64,000 nt of DNA, taken from positions 6,820,001 to 6,884,000 of the forward strand of contig CAJQUN010000024.1 in assembly GCA_907163345.1 (NCBI GenBank), written 5' to 3'. This document shows positions 27,136 through 39,847 of the stretch, piece by piece. Positions within the stretch are counted from its first letter, which is position 1. The number at the start of each line of letters is the position of its first letter. A program made the position numbers and the translations under genes. Source of the stretch: Haberlea rhodopensis. Its lineage: Eukaryota > Streptophyta > Magnoliopsida > Lamiales > Gesneriaceae. A model generated the notes under the pieces. It saw nothing but the letters and a program-made list of their open reading frames with translations. It had not been told where the DNA came from and made no database searches.

Positions 27136-27673
27136 TGAATAGTACCGACTGCAAGTTCCCTTGTCATTAAAAAATGCACTAATATATGCTCAAATATATT
27201 TTATTACGCAATCAAATATTTTTTATATGATTTTGTCAAATATTATTTATAATATAATAATTTCATCAGCAATCCCAAGATTTTGATGGGTAGCCTAGTC
27301 TGAAATGCAAATTTGATGTTATCATGGGAGAATTATTTGGGCGTATTTGTACTTAAAAATATTATAGGGGTATTATCAAATAAATCGTAAACAAAAAAAC
27401 ATGATGATATACAAATAGCTAAAATTAATTTTTAGTGGATACATGAGTTGGATTTAGATCAATTCCAAAATCTCGACGATGTTAATTTACTTGCAGAAAC
27501 ATAATATTTCTTTAAAAATATAAATATAAGTGGAATCAATGATTAAAGATTTATAGTAAGTAAATATTCGAAAATAGAATTATAAGGTATCGAATACGTG
27601 CATGTCATGGGATTTTCAGCCACTTTACCACCGCCAACAAAGATGACACGCGGTGCATGCGCAATTCTATCTC

Positions 27674-27680
27674 TATAAAA
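27674..27680 (+). promoter_or_regulatory. TATA box of the E2 gene
   Basis: CTCTATAAAACC is a textbook plant TATA box. It stands about 30 bases before the pyrimidine-rich stretch that should begin the leader exon. Confidence 0.6.
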
Positions 27681-27704
27681 CCACCGAATTATCCGTCAAA
27701 ATCC

Positions 27705-29077
27705 ACCTCTCCTTATTTTTTTGCCCACAGTCCCCTTTTATCTTCGGATTCTATTTGTTTTCTCGCTCTGAAGGTTCGTAGTCGTACGGATTTGGAACTC
27801 ATTCGATCGATGATTATGATATCTTCTTCTGCTTGATTGATTTTTAAGTGTGAGATCTTAGATTGATTGGTGGTTTTGTTGATTGATTATTAGGGTACGG
27901 TGCTTTAGGGTTTTAGGCCTAAACCGTATATACGATTGGGGCAGGTTTATTGTTTCATTTTTGCAAAAAAAAAAAAAAAATTTGTATGGAAGTTTTTTTA
28001 CTCTGTTTGATCCCTTCGGTGTCAGTGTATTTGAGTGCATGTGTATGGGTTTTGTGTTTAAGTGATATGGTAGAAGAATTATTTCTTGGGTTTTACGCCA
28101 ACAAATTTTTATTATTTTTGATTTAAAATATAGCGATATAACTGTTGCGTAGACCATTGTGGAGCATATTGTGCGAGTTCTTATGGACGCAACGCTCGTG
28201 GTGATTATCGCAGTTTTTTTTAAAAAAAAATTATTTATAAAATATTAAATACAAAAGTAAAAAAATGCGGGGAAAGTAAAAAATTGTTCTGTCGGGTCGG
28301 CCAGAAACTCGGCCATTCCGCGACGGTGAGAAATAGGTGATATTTATGGTAGCAACTCGTTTCATGAACTTTGTTACGGTAGTTGTCGTTTCGTGACCAC
28401 GACTGCACGCTAAATGCTAATCTGGATGGGCCCTGGTTTGTGTGTTTTGTGTGTGTAGGTACGGGCCGTGCGTTCAAAAATAGTGGTATATTCAGAAACT
28501 GGTATACGGGTGTTCTATTTTTGTTAAATGAGAATAAATGGAAATGATTGTTGTTGGTTATGATACTGATTAGTTGTAGCCTGATCTGGTAGGATGGAAG
28601 ACATTCTCAGATGTTTGACTTTTAAGGCTTTCCTTGGGTTTATATTTGAACTTTTCCAGTTTGGTGCATTATTTATATATCTGGAGTTTGATTGTTTTTA
28701 ATAACACTGGAAGAAAGAAATGAGATGCAATCATGAACAAATTTTCATTTTTTTTTTGTATTGCGTGGTGGATATGCTTTTCAGCCAGAAAATGCTTACT
28801 GGCTGTAATATCTATCTGGCTCTAGAATTTGTTTTTTATTCGTTAAAAGGTCTTTTTATTCGTATTACACTTGTCTACTTCTGCTTTTTTGGGCATTGTC
28901 TTCTGAATGTTAGATTTATGTGTGCTTGATTTGTGAATTATCACTGAAAGTGGTCTGGCTCGGGGTTTGTTTTACTTGTTAGATACTGTAATTGTGATTA
29001 TTTTTTTAACATCCTTTCTTAATTCTTAAAATTATACTCATCCCTTAATGTTTTGGGGTGTTGTTGCTCTAATTCAG
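27705..29077 (+). other. Leader exon and 1.3-kb 5'-UTR intron of the E2 gene
   Basis: A short non-coding exon (about 27705-27773) ends CTCTGAAG before GTTCGTAG. The matching acceptor is AATTCAG at 29071-29077, four bases before the ATG. A long leader intron just upstream of the start codon is common in plant ubiquitin and E2 genes and often boosts expression. The exact transcription start is inferred. Confidence 0.55.
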
Positions 29078-29081
29078 GGCT

Positions 29082-30850
29082 ATGGCTTCCAAAAGGATTC
29101 AGAAAGAATTGAAGGACTTGCAAAAGGACCCTCCTGCATCCTGCAGTGCTGGTTAGTCAACAAATCTTTTTTCCCGAAATTGTCCACTCATCATATTTTT
29201 CTGAAGGTTATTTCAATGTTTCCTCCGCTAATGCCCTCGCAACGTTTCTATATTTATGCTGTTATAAATATAAATTTGAATTTGGCTTTTGTTCTGTAAT
29301 TACTGACTATGGTTTTAATTAATTCATATTGGTTAAAAGTTAAAACTTTTAATTGTCGTCAATTATCTGTGATCCTGAGCATACTTCTTTTGTTTTATCT
29401 TTTCATGTCCTCTACGTTTTGGCATACATTTGTAGTGGCTGGACTGACATGTTGTAATCAATTGTTGAACTTGATCTCCTCACAGTTCACGTATTGGAGT
29501 CAAGGTTCATGAATTCATTGATCTTATATTTAACTCTAGATGTCATAACTTAATGCAGGGCCTGTTGGGGTAGATATGTTCCATTGGCAAGCTACCATTA
29601 TGGGTCCTTCAGACAGCCCATTTGCTGGAGGAGTGTTTCTTGTAACTATTCATTTCCCGCCTGATTATCCATTCAAGCCACCCAAGGTACGCTGTGCACC
29701 TCTTAATTCCTCCCTTGTTCTTTTCGACATGGAATTAACCGTCCCTATACAATAGAATTGTCTTGCACAAAAAACTGATTTGTCGCTATACATTCCACGA
29801 TTCTTGGAATAGAATAAACTAACATAGTCATAGATATGATGTATTCAATTTGTCAGCGGTACAAAAATTGTTGGTCGTGTGCTAGAATGTGTTGCTTGTG
29901 ATAATTCTACGTTCTTGATGTGGGATTAGAAACCACATCTCTTATGGTGAATTTGCATCGAGTTGTTTGCAATTAATGATTTCAAATTCATGATTTAAAA
30001 TCCGTTCTAGTTGTTTGGATATTTGTTCAGGGAGACTTCACATCTACAAATGCATGGTTTAAGTTTATTCCTCAAATCAATAAGTAAAGAACCTATAGGC
30101 ATAAGAAGAGAATAGAGGTGATCTATCATGGTTTCTACTATTTCTTGCTTGACATATCAAATGCATAATTTATTTCCATACATAAATGGTGCTATTGCCT
30201 CAATCATGTATATTATGGCCAAAAGTAACTTGATTAATTATATTCCTTTTTCTTTTTCTTTTTGTATTTCCGTTTATTACACAAGCTAAGTTCTTACTAA
30301 TGCATTCTTGCTCATCGAGCAGGTATCCTTTAAAACCAAGGTTTACCATCCAAATATCAACAGCAACGGTAGTATTTGTCTGGATATCCTCAAAGAGCAG
30401 TGGAGTCCCGCTTTAACAGTTTCCAAGGTAACTGTTCTTTAATTCTCCTCATATCTGTCTCCATGGACATACCACTTTTCATCTTCCCCTTATTGTAAGT
30501 GCCTTTAGTATTGCCTAGAATATGACATAGCATACCTTTTGTAACAGTAGTTTAATCTTGCAATCTTGATTACTGTGTACTTCAATCTGCGTGTGCAATT
30601 AAATTTATGATATGAGCCTAGACCAATGGTAAAAGGAGAACAAATAAACAGAGAATTCGTCTATATATCGTAGTTGATTGGACATCTGCTATCTTAATTT
30701 CTGTAGGTGCTGCTCTCTATCTCCTCCTTGTTGACTGATCCAAACCCAGATGATCCTCTTGTGCCTGATATTGCTCACACGTACAAGACCGATAGAGCAA
30801 AGTATGAGACTACTGCTCGATCTTGGACTCAGAAATATGCTATGGAATAA
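29082..30850 (+). CDS. Ubiquitin-conjugating enzyme E2, class D (UBC8/10/28 group)
   Basis: Four coding exons, 29082-29151, 29559-29686, 30323-30427 and 30707-30850, join in phase to give 148 aa, exactly the family length. The UBC fold starts MASKRIQKELKDLQKDPPAS, includes the HPN motif (residues 75-77) and places the catalytic cysteine at residue 85 (NGSICLDIL). It takes ubiquitin from E1 and passes it to substrates with RING or U-box E3 ligases in cytosol and nucleus. Some normally invariant positions differ: the family LLSICSLL is LLSISSLL here (Cys107 to Ser), IAHMYK is IAHTYK, and the last residue is Glu instead of Gly. It is therefore a diverged paralogue, but its active site is intact. 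A polyadenylation-like AATAAA lies near 30953. Confidence 0.93.
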
Positions 30851-32417
30851 AAGCTCTCAAGTCACAGTTGGAGCAAGTCAAAATTGCCAAGACCTTTCTT
30901 TAAACTAAGAAAGAGCTTTGCTATTTGTTAAATTCGATGTGTTGCTAGCACTAATAAAAGCTTAAAGACTATAACATTGACAAGTACTGTGACACCTTAG
31001 AATTTTAGGGGAGCATACCATTTATAATTTATGAACTTATTTTTACTTGCTTGAGAATTTTTGGCTAAAACTTTACTAGCCATGTATATTCTTAGTATGG
31101 CAGCAATATCGGTATTCTAAGGTGAAAATCCGTTTCTAAGTTTATCACTATTCGAGTTGGAAAGAAAAGGGCATAAGATAGCATCGTGGGAGTGGCTACA
31201 CTCTGCCTGCTAATCAACCATTAAGCTGCAAGAACAGAGAGAATGGGAGGCCACAATTTCATACTGATTGTTCTTTATCACACAGCTTTAATGTCGATGG
31301 TTTTGTATATGCTCCACCGGCTGTAATTCACTCGGTGGTCAATACACTATGCATTTGATGATGGAGTCCATGTTTTGAAGGAAAGTCCACCCAACTGGGC
31401 GGTAACGGCTAAACCGTGTGTGTAGCATGGAATCTGCCTGATGTTAATACGACAAAGATTGGAAATTGCACTTACTAGAGAGAGAGTTTAAGACGTGGCA
31501 ATAATTGAAAAACATAGTATCACCCATACCTGGAAAAAAGTAGTCCCTTCAGTAGGAATACTCGAACAGCTTTATTGTCAATTCCAAGAATGAGTTTTTT
31601 TTTCTCTCAACTTACTCACGCACTAAGTGTCTTAAGTTCTAGGACTCAATCTACCACCGAACCAATTTGTTTGATTAGGATTTAGGATGAATAGCTCCTA
31701 GATCGAAATTAGTCAGCAGGAGCCATTGTTGATAGCATTAGGAACAATTACGTTAGTGGGTGACGGAGCGAGAAAAAGGAAATTTAAAACAAGCATGAAG
31801 CATCTACAATACAATTGTTCGTAACAGCTAAACCAATTCATAAAATCCACCCACAAATCATAACTTATATAGCGTATATCAAATCAGGGCCCTGCAGCTG
31901 GGGTGAAAACCATTTTCCACTAAGAGTTCATGACAGAAAACTTGACCAATAGAGAGACCAAATCACAGCAACATGGTTCGTACAGTTCACATTTCCCACT
32001 ACTATGAATTTAAGAGAAGCATATATAACACCGATTTGGGTTCCACTTATACATCAACTCAAAATTAAAACACATAAGCTTTTAAATAATAAAAAATTAC
32101 ATAAACTAACATACTAATCATTTTAGACCAATCGTATGGAGTCGGTCCATATTTGGACCCAACGCCGGGGCCGGGCCATAAGTGATAGATGGCATTCTTT
32201 AGGGACGTCCTTTAAAATTTTATCTAGTCTCTGTATCTGAAATTTTGAGTCAAAAATGATTGAGACGAGATTACCATATTCAGAAAGGAAAATGCAAATG
32301 CATTGACACCAAACTGAATCGAAACCACTTCAAAAAAGGTTGTAAAAATAAATAAACACGGAATCAAAATATAAAAGGACCGAAAAAAAAGAGACATCCC
32401 GTTTGGATGGAGGAAAA
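30851..32417. other. Intergenic DNA after the E2 gene
   Basis: No gene is supported. A stretch near 32040-32150 (CAACTCAAAATTAAAACACA onward) resembles 61000-61090 and is probably a dispersed repeat. Confidence 0.5.
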
Positions 32418-32489
32418 TGAACCCGACGTGAATCGAACACGCAACCTTCTGATCTGGAGTCAGACGCGCTACCATTGCGCCACGGATCC
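32418..32489 (-). tRNA. tRNA-Trp (CCA)
   Basis: Read on the minus strand, the 72-base gene folds into a full cloverleaf. The seven-pair acceptor stem is GGATCCG against CGGGTTC with two G-U pairs, then discriminator A. The D arm contains the A box (TGGCGCAATGG). The anticodon stem TCTGA/TCAGA holds the loop CTCCAGA with anticodon CCA, and the T arm is GCGTG TTCGATT CACGT. There is no intron. A TTTT pol III terminator follows directly (32414-32417). This is a standard nuclear gene for tryptophan tRNA. Confidence 0.95.
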
Positions 32490-33442
32490 TTCGTGTTTGC
32501 TAAAGAGAAGTACAAAATTTATTTATCTATAGTATTTTAATATGATTAGCACGCGTAAAGCAGAGCGCCGATGACCCTCTTCTTTGTTAATATGGTTGCC
32601 GCCTTGCCGGTCACCTAGTCAGCAATCTTTGTTAATACAGAAGGTGAAAAATAATAGTGTGTATTTTAGGAATTTCAAGATATAAAAGAGGCTCGTGATG
32701 AGTTTAAACTGAAGTTTGTTTCATAAGGCGAACCCAGAAACAAATTTGTGAGGGGACGGAGCGAAAATGTTTTTTTTTATAGTATTTAAGGGTAAAAAAA
32801 AAAAATTGAGGGGGCACACAAATTTTTTTTTCTTTCAAAAAGGTAAAAGTTTGTATTTTTACCCTAAAAATTTAAATTTTACCCCTAAAAATTACAATTT
32901 GTCCCCTCCCCTAAAATTATATTTTGATCCTTAAAAAAAATTTCTTCACTTTTTATGTTATTATTTTTTGTCTTCTAAATAAAATTTTTAGATTCATCCA
33001 AACTTCAGTTTTGCTTTCCATAAATAAGGGAAAAAAAACAACGACTTGTTTGGGTTTGTTTTGGTTTTGGAAAAATATTTGAACAAAATATTTTGAGAAA
33101 ATAACTTCTTTCTTTTCTTTTTCTTTTGAGTAAATGCGATTATAGGTAATATTTTGTTTTCGTGAGATGAAATTGCTACTCGATATTGAATCACATCATA
33201 AACTATTGAATGAAATAATTTATATGTTAAAATATTATAGTTTGAGTTAGAATATAAAATAATGTTAAAATATTTTTGGAAAGTGATAAAAAAAAATTAG
33301 TTAAAAATAATGATTATATTGAAGAGATGAAAAATATATCGAGCGACAATCACGATTTTAGGTTTTCTTTTTCCTCTTTTTATTTTACTTTTTGGACAGA
33401 AAGGCTGGATGATAGACTGATATTGTTATCCAGGAATAAGTT
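32490..33442. other. Intergenic DNA before the LTR retrotransposon
   Basis: No gene is supported. 32735-32940 (GAACCCAGAAACAAATTTGT, AGGGGACGGAG, then stretches of ACCCCTAAAAATT) looks like a non-autonomous dispersed plant repeat, without defined ends. Confidence 0.4.
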
Positions 33443-33536
33443 GTTAGGTTGATGATAAACTTAAGCGTATAAATTGTTAGGTTGATGATACGTTAAGGAC
33501 AATAAAGATATCGTCCTTAAGAGCTCATCAACATCT
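33443..33536. repeat. 94-bp direct repeat flanking the retrotransposon (left)
   Basis: This 94-bp sequence begins GTTAGGTTGATGATAAAC and ends CATCAACATCT. It is identical in length and, by eye, in sequence to 41863-41956 on the other side of the element. It ends exactly where LTR homology begins, apart from a shared TCT. Confidence 0.85.
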
Positions 33537-35326
33537 TGAGCTACGCAGCGGACTTGATCATCAACCCCAAAATTGGTGCTCTTCTTCTTGCTCTAATTCT
33601 TCTTCGGCTTTATCTGGGGATGTAGAGTAAGGGTTGAGTGCTTTGGAAAACACTTAGCAAGTGGGGGACAATCGATATCATACATATATATAATTTTCAT
33701 AAACTTGTATCATAAAACTTGCATAAACCGATATGAATGTATCTTAACATACTTGGTTGCCCTTACGAGCCATGACATAACATATCGTTTCATAATTTTC
33801 ATATACTTAAGCACAGTAAAGCATTCTACTCTCTTCTTGGTACTGATATCAGTCTCTAGACTTAACCCTCCTAGAGATGAGGTCATAACATCGGCTAACC
33901 CACGAATAAAGGGTCTGGATAATCCAGAAACAACGGATTACCACCGTATAAGGTTCTTTTAGCGGTTACATCCCACCGCATCAGGGTCATGGGGATCCAA
34001 ATCCAATTAGATTTCGAGTTTAGCGTGCTTACAAAATATAGTTTCATAATTTCAACATAATACATATCGATTGGGAATTTAAAAACATACATAGTATTTT
34101 TGAAAACGAAACGAATACTTAACAAAAGCCCACTTACAGTGTTGGTATACGTGCTTGATCGATCGAGGTATTACACGAATGGATTTCAATCTTCCTTGGC
34201 TTGCTAGCAGCACACACAGAATGCTAAAACTCGATTAAATTCTGGAAACTTTCGAACGAATTGATACGGTATCCGGGTGGTTTAAGTTGCTGGAAACTTG
34301 GCCAAAACCTCTCGGTTTTAGTTCATAAAACTTGCTGGAAACAGGAGAGGGTTTGGACAGATTTATCAGCCAACTTTGGTGATTTCCCTCGATGATGGTT
34401 GCTGAAACTTGGCTAAGAACACTTGGTTAAGTTCTCGAAAGTTTGCTGAAAAATTTGGACAGATTCTGGAATTATTTTCGAAGGCAATTGGATAGATTTT
34501 TTTCGAACCTGCCTGCTTGCTGAAACTCGATGAAGAGGCTGGAAATCTTATGATATAAAGGGCTGGAAATCTTGACAATTAGGGGTGAAACAGATGCTGG
34601 AATTTTCGATGAAAGCCTCGGCTTTTGGTGCTGATTCTCGAAGGGATTTAACTACTGGGATTCGCTGGTTTAATGTGAATAGGTTGCTGAAGATTTCTGG
34701 AAACTTTGTGTAGCACCTTTGGCTTGATCCCTCGGCTATTATTGTTAAATAAAGTCGAAGGAAGATGATGCTTTTCTTTCTGGAATTGAGGCGCAGAAGC
34801 TTACTGCTTGGGAGGGATTTGATCTCGATTTTAAAGGCTGAGAAGGAAGGAGAATTGTGATGTAAATTTCTCAAGATTGGCACTTATATTTATAGGTGCT
34901 GGTTGGACCAACTTTAGGAGTTTGAGTTGGACTCTAACTCGAAATTGAAGGGATCCGATTCTGAAATTCTGAGGTGGTTGGCAGATTTGCTTCGATCTTT
35001 AGCTGGTATACGGTGGAGTCTATCGAAGGCTGAGGTGAGTGGCTTGAGAAGAGGTTGAGTTTCGGTCTTTGATGCTACCAAAAGAGATGATTCTTCGATG
35101 GATTAAATGGCTTGGACTCTTCGTATATAAAGGGATAGAAACGTGCAGATTTGTGGAGGTGCTGGAATAGATTTTGGTTCGATCTTGACAGCTGCAAATC
35201 GATTTAAATGGAAGGAGTTTGATTTGGTTAGGGACTCCTTGATGCATTGAAACTCTATGCTAGAGTTTAGAAATATTTAAACTCTTTTAAATCAGATTTT
35301 AGTTAACTAAAATCTGGGTTTTTACA
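33534..35326 (-). repeat. 3' LTR, truncated at its outer end
   Basis: It starts (minus strand) TGTAAAAACCC right after the polypurine tract and matches the 5' LTR for 1,793 bp. It then stops 222 bp short of the true LTR terminus (GGGGCGTGACA in the other copy). At the break the flanking DNA and the LTR share TCT. Confidence 0.9.
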
Positions 35327-36191
35327 TCCCTCCCTCCTTATTGGAAGTTTCGTCCTCGAAACTCGAGTCAACTTGATTTAGGAAAAGATAGGGATATTTC
35401 TCCCGCATTGATTCTTTCATTTCCCAAGTAGCTTCTCTTTCCGTATGGTTTGACCATTGGACTTTGACGTATGGAATTGTCCTTCTTATTAGAACTTGGT
35501 CCTTGGTATCCAGAATACGGATTGGGATTTCTTCGTAATTCAATGTCTCATCCAAGTTCCCTTGAGTTACTAGGGGTTCTGCTTCAAGTACATGACTTGG
35601 GTCGGCAATGTACTTTCTTAGTTGTGATACATGGAAGACATTGTGAATTCTCGACAGATTAGGTGGTAGTTCTATTTTGTATGCTAGCGTTCCCACCTTT
35701 TCTAAAACTTCAAATGGTCCCACGTATCTTAGATTCAACTTTCCCTTTTTGTCGAATCTAATTACTCCTTTCATTGATGAAATCTTTACATAGACTTTCT
35801 CACCAATCTCTATATCCACGGGTCTCCTTTTCAAATCAGCCCAACTTTTCTGTCGGTCCTGGGCTGTCTTAAGCCTATCCCTGATGATGGCTATCTTGTC
35901 AGTAGTAGCTTGTACTAACTCCGGTCATGTGATAGCTCTTTCTCCTACTTCATCCCAATACAATGGTGATCGGCATTTGCGTCCATAGAGTGTTTCGTAT
36001 GGCGCCATCCCAATACTACTGTGGTAGCTGTTATTGTAAGCAAACTCGACTAGAGGTAATAGTTCGCTCCAATTTGCAGTAAAATCCAATACACAAGCTC
36101 TTAGCATGTCTTCGAGGGTTTGGATAGTCCCCTCCGTCTGGCCATCAGTTTGTGGGTGATAAGCCGTGCTAAGAGTTACCTTACTTCCCAT
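35322..36191 (-). pseudogene. Integrase C-terminal part and chromodomain-like tail
   Basis: Two open segments remain. 35925-36191 has STAYHPQTDGQTE and FAYNNSYHSSIGMAPYE of the integrase core. 35322-35834 carries the C-terminal integrase region (GPFEVLEKVGTLAYKIELP, then HNVFHVSQLRKY) and a chromodomain-like end (VKVQWSNHTEREATWE). They are separated from each other and from the upstream segment by in-frame stop codons: a TAG where a Trp codon is usual, near 36210, and a TGA in place of a Gly codon, near 35925. Chromodomain-like tails target chromoviruses to heterochromatin. Confidence 0.85.
35327..35339 (-). other. Polypurine tract
   Basis: Minus strand AAGGAGGGAGGGA directly abuts the TG of the 3' LTR, the expected primer site for plus-strand DNA synthesis. 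Confidence 0.85.
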
Positions 36192-36209
36192 AGCTTGCTG
36201 AAAGCTTTT

Positions 36210-37694
36210 CTAGAAACGCGACACGAATCTGGGATCTCGGTCCGATAGTATGCTCACTGGGACTCCATGCAATCTCACTATATTGTCCATATATAGTGTT
36301 GCCAACTTATCCAAGTTGTAGTTCATGCGGACTGGTAGGAAGTGTGCTGACTTGGTTAGTCTGTCAACAATTACACATATTCCGTCATGGCTCTGCTTTG
36401 ACTTTGGTAGTCCCACGACAAAATCCATGGAGATGTGATCCCATTTCCATTCAGGGATTTCCAGAGGTTGAAGAAGTCCTCCGGGTCTTTGATGCTCAGC
36501 TTTAACTTGTTGGCATACCAAGCATCGGGCGACGAATTCAGCTACGTCCTTTTTCATTGCGTTCCACCAAAAACTTTCCTTCAAATCCTTGTACATCTTT
36601 GTACTCCCAGGGTGGACTGAAAACTTTGACTTGTGCGCTTCAGACATTACTTCTTGTCTTATGTTGTTCACATCTGGCACGCACAATCGTCCTTTCATCC
36701 ACAGGATTCCCTTGTTATCGATCTCAAAGTCAGTAATTTCCTTCTCCCTGACTTGTTCTTTTAGCTTGGTTAGGTTCGGATCTTGATCTTGGCTTAGCTT
36801 GATGGTCTCTCGAAGACAAGGTTGAGCTGAGACCGTAGCTAAGATTATTTTCCCTTTGCCTTTCCGGCTCAAAGCATCTGCTACTTTGTTTGCCTTGCCG
36901 GGGTGATAGCTAATAGTGAGATCGTAGTCTTTTAGAAGTTCGATCCATCGTCTCTGCCTCATGTTGAGTTCCTTTTGAGTGAACAAGTACTTGAGGCTTT
37001 GATGGTCCGTGAACACTTCGCACTTGGCGCCATACAGATAGTGTCTCCAAATCTTCAAGGCGAACACTACTGCGGCTAACTCGAGGTCATGCGTAGGGTA
37101 GTTTTGCTCATGGGGCTTGAGCTGTCTTGAAGCATACGCAATTACTCTTCCTTCCTGCATGAGTACACATCCTAGTCCTTCTTTAGATGCATCACTATAA
37201 ATAGTGAAACTCATGTCTTCAGTTGGTAATACCAGTACAGGTGCAGATGAGAGCTTTTCCTTTAAAGTCTCAAAGCTCTTCTCACATTCCTCACTCCATA
37301 TGAACTTTGCGTTCTTTTGTGTGAGCCTGGTAAGAGGTACTGCTATTGACGAAAATCCTTCGACAAACTTCCGGTAGTAACCAGCTAATCCCAAGAAGCT
37401 TCGGATTTCGGTCAATGTCGTTGGCCTATGGCAATCCAAAACTGCTTCTACCTTTTTAGGATCCACTGACACGCCTTCTTTTGATATGATGTGTCCTAAG
37501 AAAGATACGCTTTCTAGCCAAAATTCACATTTATTAAATTTGGTGTAGAGCTCCTTCTCTCTCAATGTCTGTAGAGTGAGGCGAAGATGTTGTTCGTGTT
37601 CCTCATTGCTCGACGAGTAAATGAGTATGTCGTCGATGAACACTACTACAAAGTCATCCAGGAATGGCTTGAATACACGATTCATTAAATCCAT
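36210..37694 (-). pseudogene. Reverse transcriptase C-half, RNase H and integrase N-half
   Basis: The segment contains the RT active site (FIDDILIYSS), the RT connection, RNase H (FTIYSDASKEGLGCVL, then FTDHQSLKYL) and the integrase zinc-binding and early core region (CLVCQQVKAEHQRPGGLLQP, then HISMDFVVGLP). It is open for 494 codons. It is separated from the upstream gag-protease-RT segment by a one-base loss inside RT, near 37718, and ends at a nonsense codon. Confidence 0.92.
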
Positions 37695-37714
37695 GAATAC
37701 GGCTGGCGCGTTTG

Positions 37715-39304
37715 TTAAGCCAATGGCATCACCGTGAACTCGTAATGCCCATACCGTGTTCTAAATGCGGTTTTCGGCACGTCCTCTGCTTTAACCTTTA
37801 GTTGGTGATAGCCTGTCCTTAAATCGAGCTTGGAAAACACTTTAGCGCCTTTGAGTTGATCGAATAGGTCATCTATCCTCGGAAGAGGGTACTTGTTCTT
37901 GATTGTGATCTTATTCAGCTCTCTGTAGTCGATGCACAATCTCATGCTCCCGTCTTTATTCTTTACAAACAACACTGGAGCTCCCCATGGGGATACACTT
38001 GGTCTGATTTGTTTCTTGTCCAATAACTCCTGCAGTTGCTCCTTAAGTTCCTTCAGTTCGGCTGTAGCCATTCGGTATGGTGCCTTAGAAATTGGTGTAG
38101 CGTCTGGCACCAAATTAATATCAAATTCCAATTCTCGGTTTGGAACAGAACCGGGCAGTTCTTCAGGAAAGACATCCGGAAATTCTTGTACAACGGGTAT
38201 GTCTTCTATCCTGGGTTCATCTTCCTCTTTAACCTCGCTTATTGTAGCTAGGTAAACTTCTTCACCGTTCTTCACAGCTTTCCAGGTTTGGGCTGCCGTC
38301 AGTAGGAATTTTCTTTCCTTAGCTTTACCATGGTATACGATCTCCTTCTCGTCTGGAGTCCGTAGTTTAACATTCTTGTTACGGCAGTCTACTACTCCAT
38401 GATGTTTGGATAACCAATCCATTCCCAATATAACATCAAAATCCACCATTTTGAGTTGAATTAGCTCAGCATTAAACTTGATTTCATTAATACTAAGATT
38501 ACAATTTCGGTGAATGCTATGTGCTATAAGGGTCTTATTGGCTGGTGTTGCTACGTTATATGGTTCACTAAGCAGTTCAGGCTTAAGGGCTAGTTTCTTA
38601 GTAAACCTCTTAGATATAAACGAGTGCGTGGCACCACAATCAAACAATGTATACGCAGGTAATTCGTTTAAATAAATGGTACCTGCCACAACGTCGTTTG
38701 CGTCCTCTGCCTCCTCATGTGATATGGCAAAGACACGGGCATTCGGATTGTTCTCCCTTGGTTTGTTCGGAGGCCCGTCGTTTCTTGCAATTGTCCCCTT
38801 TACATTAGGTTCGGGACATTCGGCAATTCGGTGGCCTATCTTCCCACATCGAAAACATGCTCCTTTTCCCTTAAGGCATTCTCCGGGATGATGATAGCCA
38901 CAGTTGGAACATTTTGGAAACCTCTGTTGGGTTTGGCCTATCGTTGGTCCTTTTCGCTGATTGCTGGACGGGTTAGGCCTCTTGAAGTTTTGACCATTAG
39001 AGGTATGCTGACTAATGGAGGGTCGTTTGCGCTTAAATTCTTCTTCGCGACGCTTTATGTCTGCTTCAGCCCTGATGGCTGCTCCCATTAGATCTCCAAA
39101 ATTTGCGGTTTTGAAAATCGCAATGGCGGATTGGATACGACTGTTCAGTCCAATCCTAAAGCGATGTAGTTTCAGGGACTCGTCTGCCATTATGTTTGGT
39201 GCATACGTCCCTAGCGAGTTGAACTTTGCGGTATACTCTACCACTGACATGTCGGGAGTTTGCGTCAGGTGTTCAAATTCCCTTAGCTTCTGATTTTGCA
39301 ATCT
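37715..39304 (-). pseudogene. Truncated gag, protease and RT N-half
   Basis: The frame opens in the middle of gag (REFEHLTQTPDMSVVEYTAK), has the zinc knuckle CFRCGKIGHRIAEC, an aspartic protease with DCGATHSFIS, and RT up to FSKLDLRTGYHQLKV. It stops early because of a single missing base in the conserved region just before the catalytic half. The gag N-terminal domain is absent: the sequence upstream of 39304 becomes non-coding leader across a homopolymer (T10, 39308-39317), which suggests an internal deletion. Confidence 0.92.
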
Positions 39305-39824
39305 GGTTTTTTTTTTAAAATCTGAAATTAGGGTTCATAGTTCGAAAATTAGGGTTTCAAAATTCTCCCTAATCGATGCTCGAAATCAGAAATTGACAGA
39401 GGGCTATCGATCGACTTGCTTGGAAGATCATACGAAAATATTTAATTTCAAAAACGATGAAGATACTATCTGAAAATCGGGAAACGAAATAATTTGGGGA
39501 TTAGGGTTCTTGAGCTTCGAATGAGAAATTGATCGGGCAAACGCAGTCCGATCGACATGAAATTTTGGCAGAAGGATCGACTGGAAGAGACGCTTCGATT
39601 GGTATACTCGTCGACGGCTATCGTGGCGGTAGGAGGCGGCGACGGTTTAGCTAGGGTTTCGAATTTTGAATTTTCGAAATAAAATATAATATTATTATTA
39701 TTTTTTTTAAAAAAAATAATTTCTTAGGAACAGAAAAATCGTTATTCACGTGATCAATCAGATTGAACTTCCGATTATCGTAATTATCGTGAATCGATCT
39801 TTTCCCAGCGGGATTATGGAACCT

Positions 39825-39841
39825 GGCTAGCTCTGATACCA
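39825..39841 (-). other. Primer-binding site (initiator tRNA-Met type)
   Basis: TGGTATCAGAGCTAGCC on the minus strand, six bases inside the 5' LTR, is the usual complement of the 3' end of plant initiator tRNA-Met. It fixes the true inner end of the LTR at 39848. Confidence 0.9.
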
Positions 39842-39847
39842 CTAAAA

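Larger units (their letters stand above)
25918..27704. other. Divergent intergenic region between PA200 and the E2 gene
   Basis: This region holds both promoters, a small MITE (26425-26518) and a SINE-like repeat (about 26945-27135). No coding sequence is supported. Confidence 0.6.

Noticed and set aside
34366..34883. Minus-strand frames of 70 and 111 residues repeated at 40902-41419
   Set aside because: They lie in the two LTRs, are duplicated with them, and have no recognisable domain.
33537..35326. LTR defined as TGAGCTACG...TTTTTACA (TG...CA) with 94-bp target duplication of a perfect element
   Set aside because: The primer-binding site at 39825-39841 places the true LTR end at 39848 (TGTCACG on the plus strand). 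The TG at 33537 is coincidental and the left LTR is truncated.
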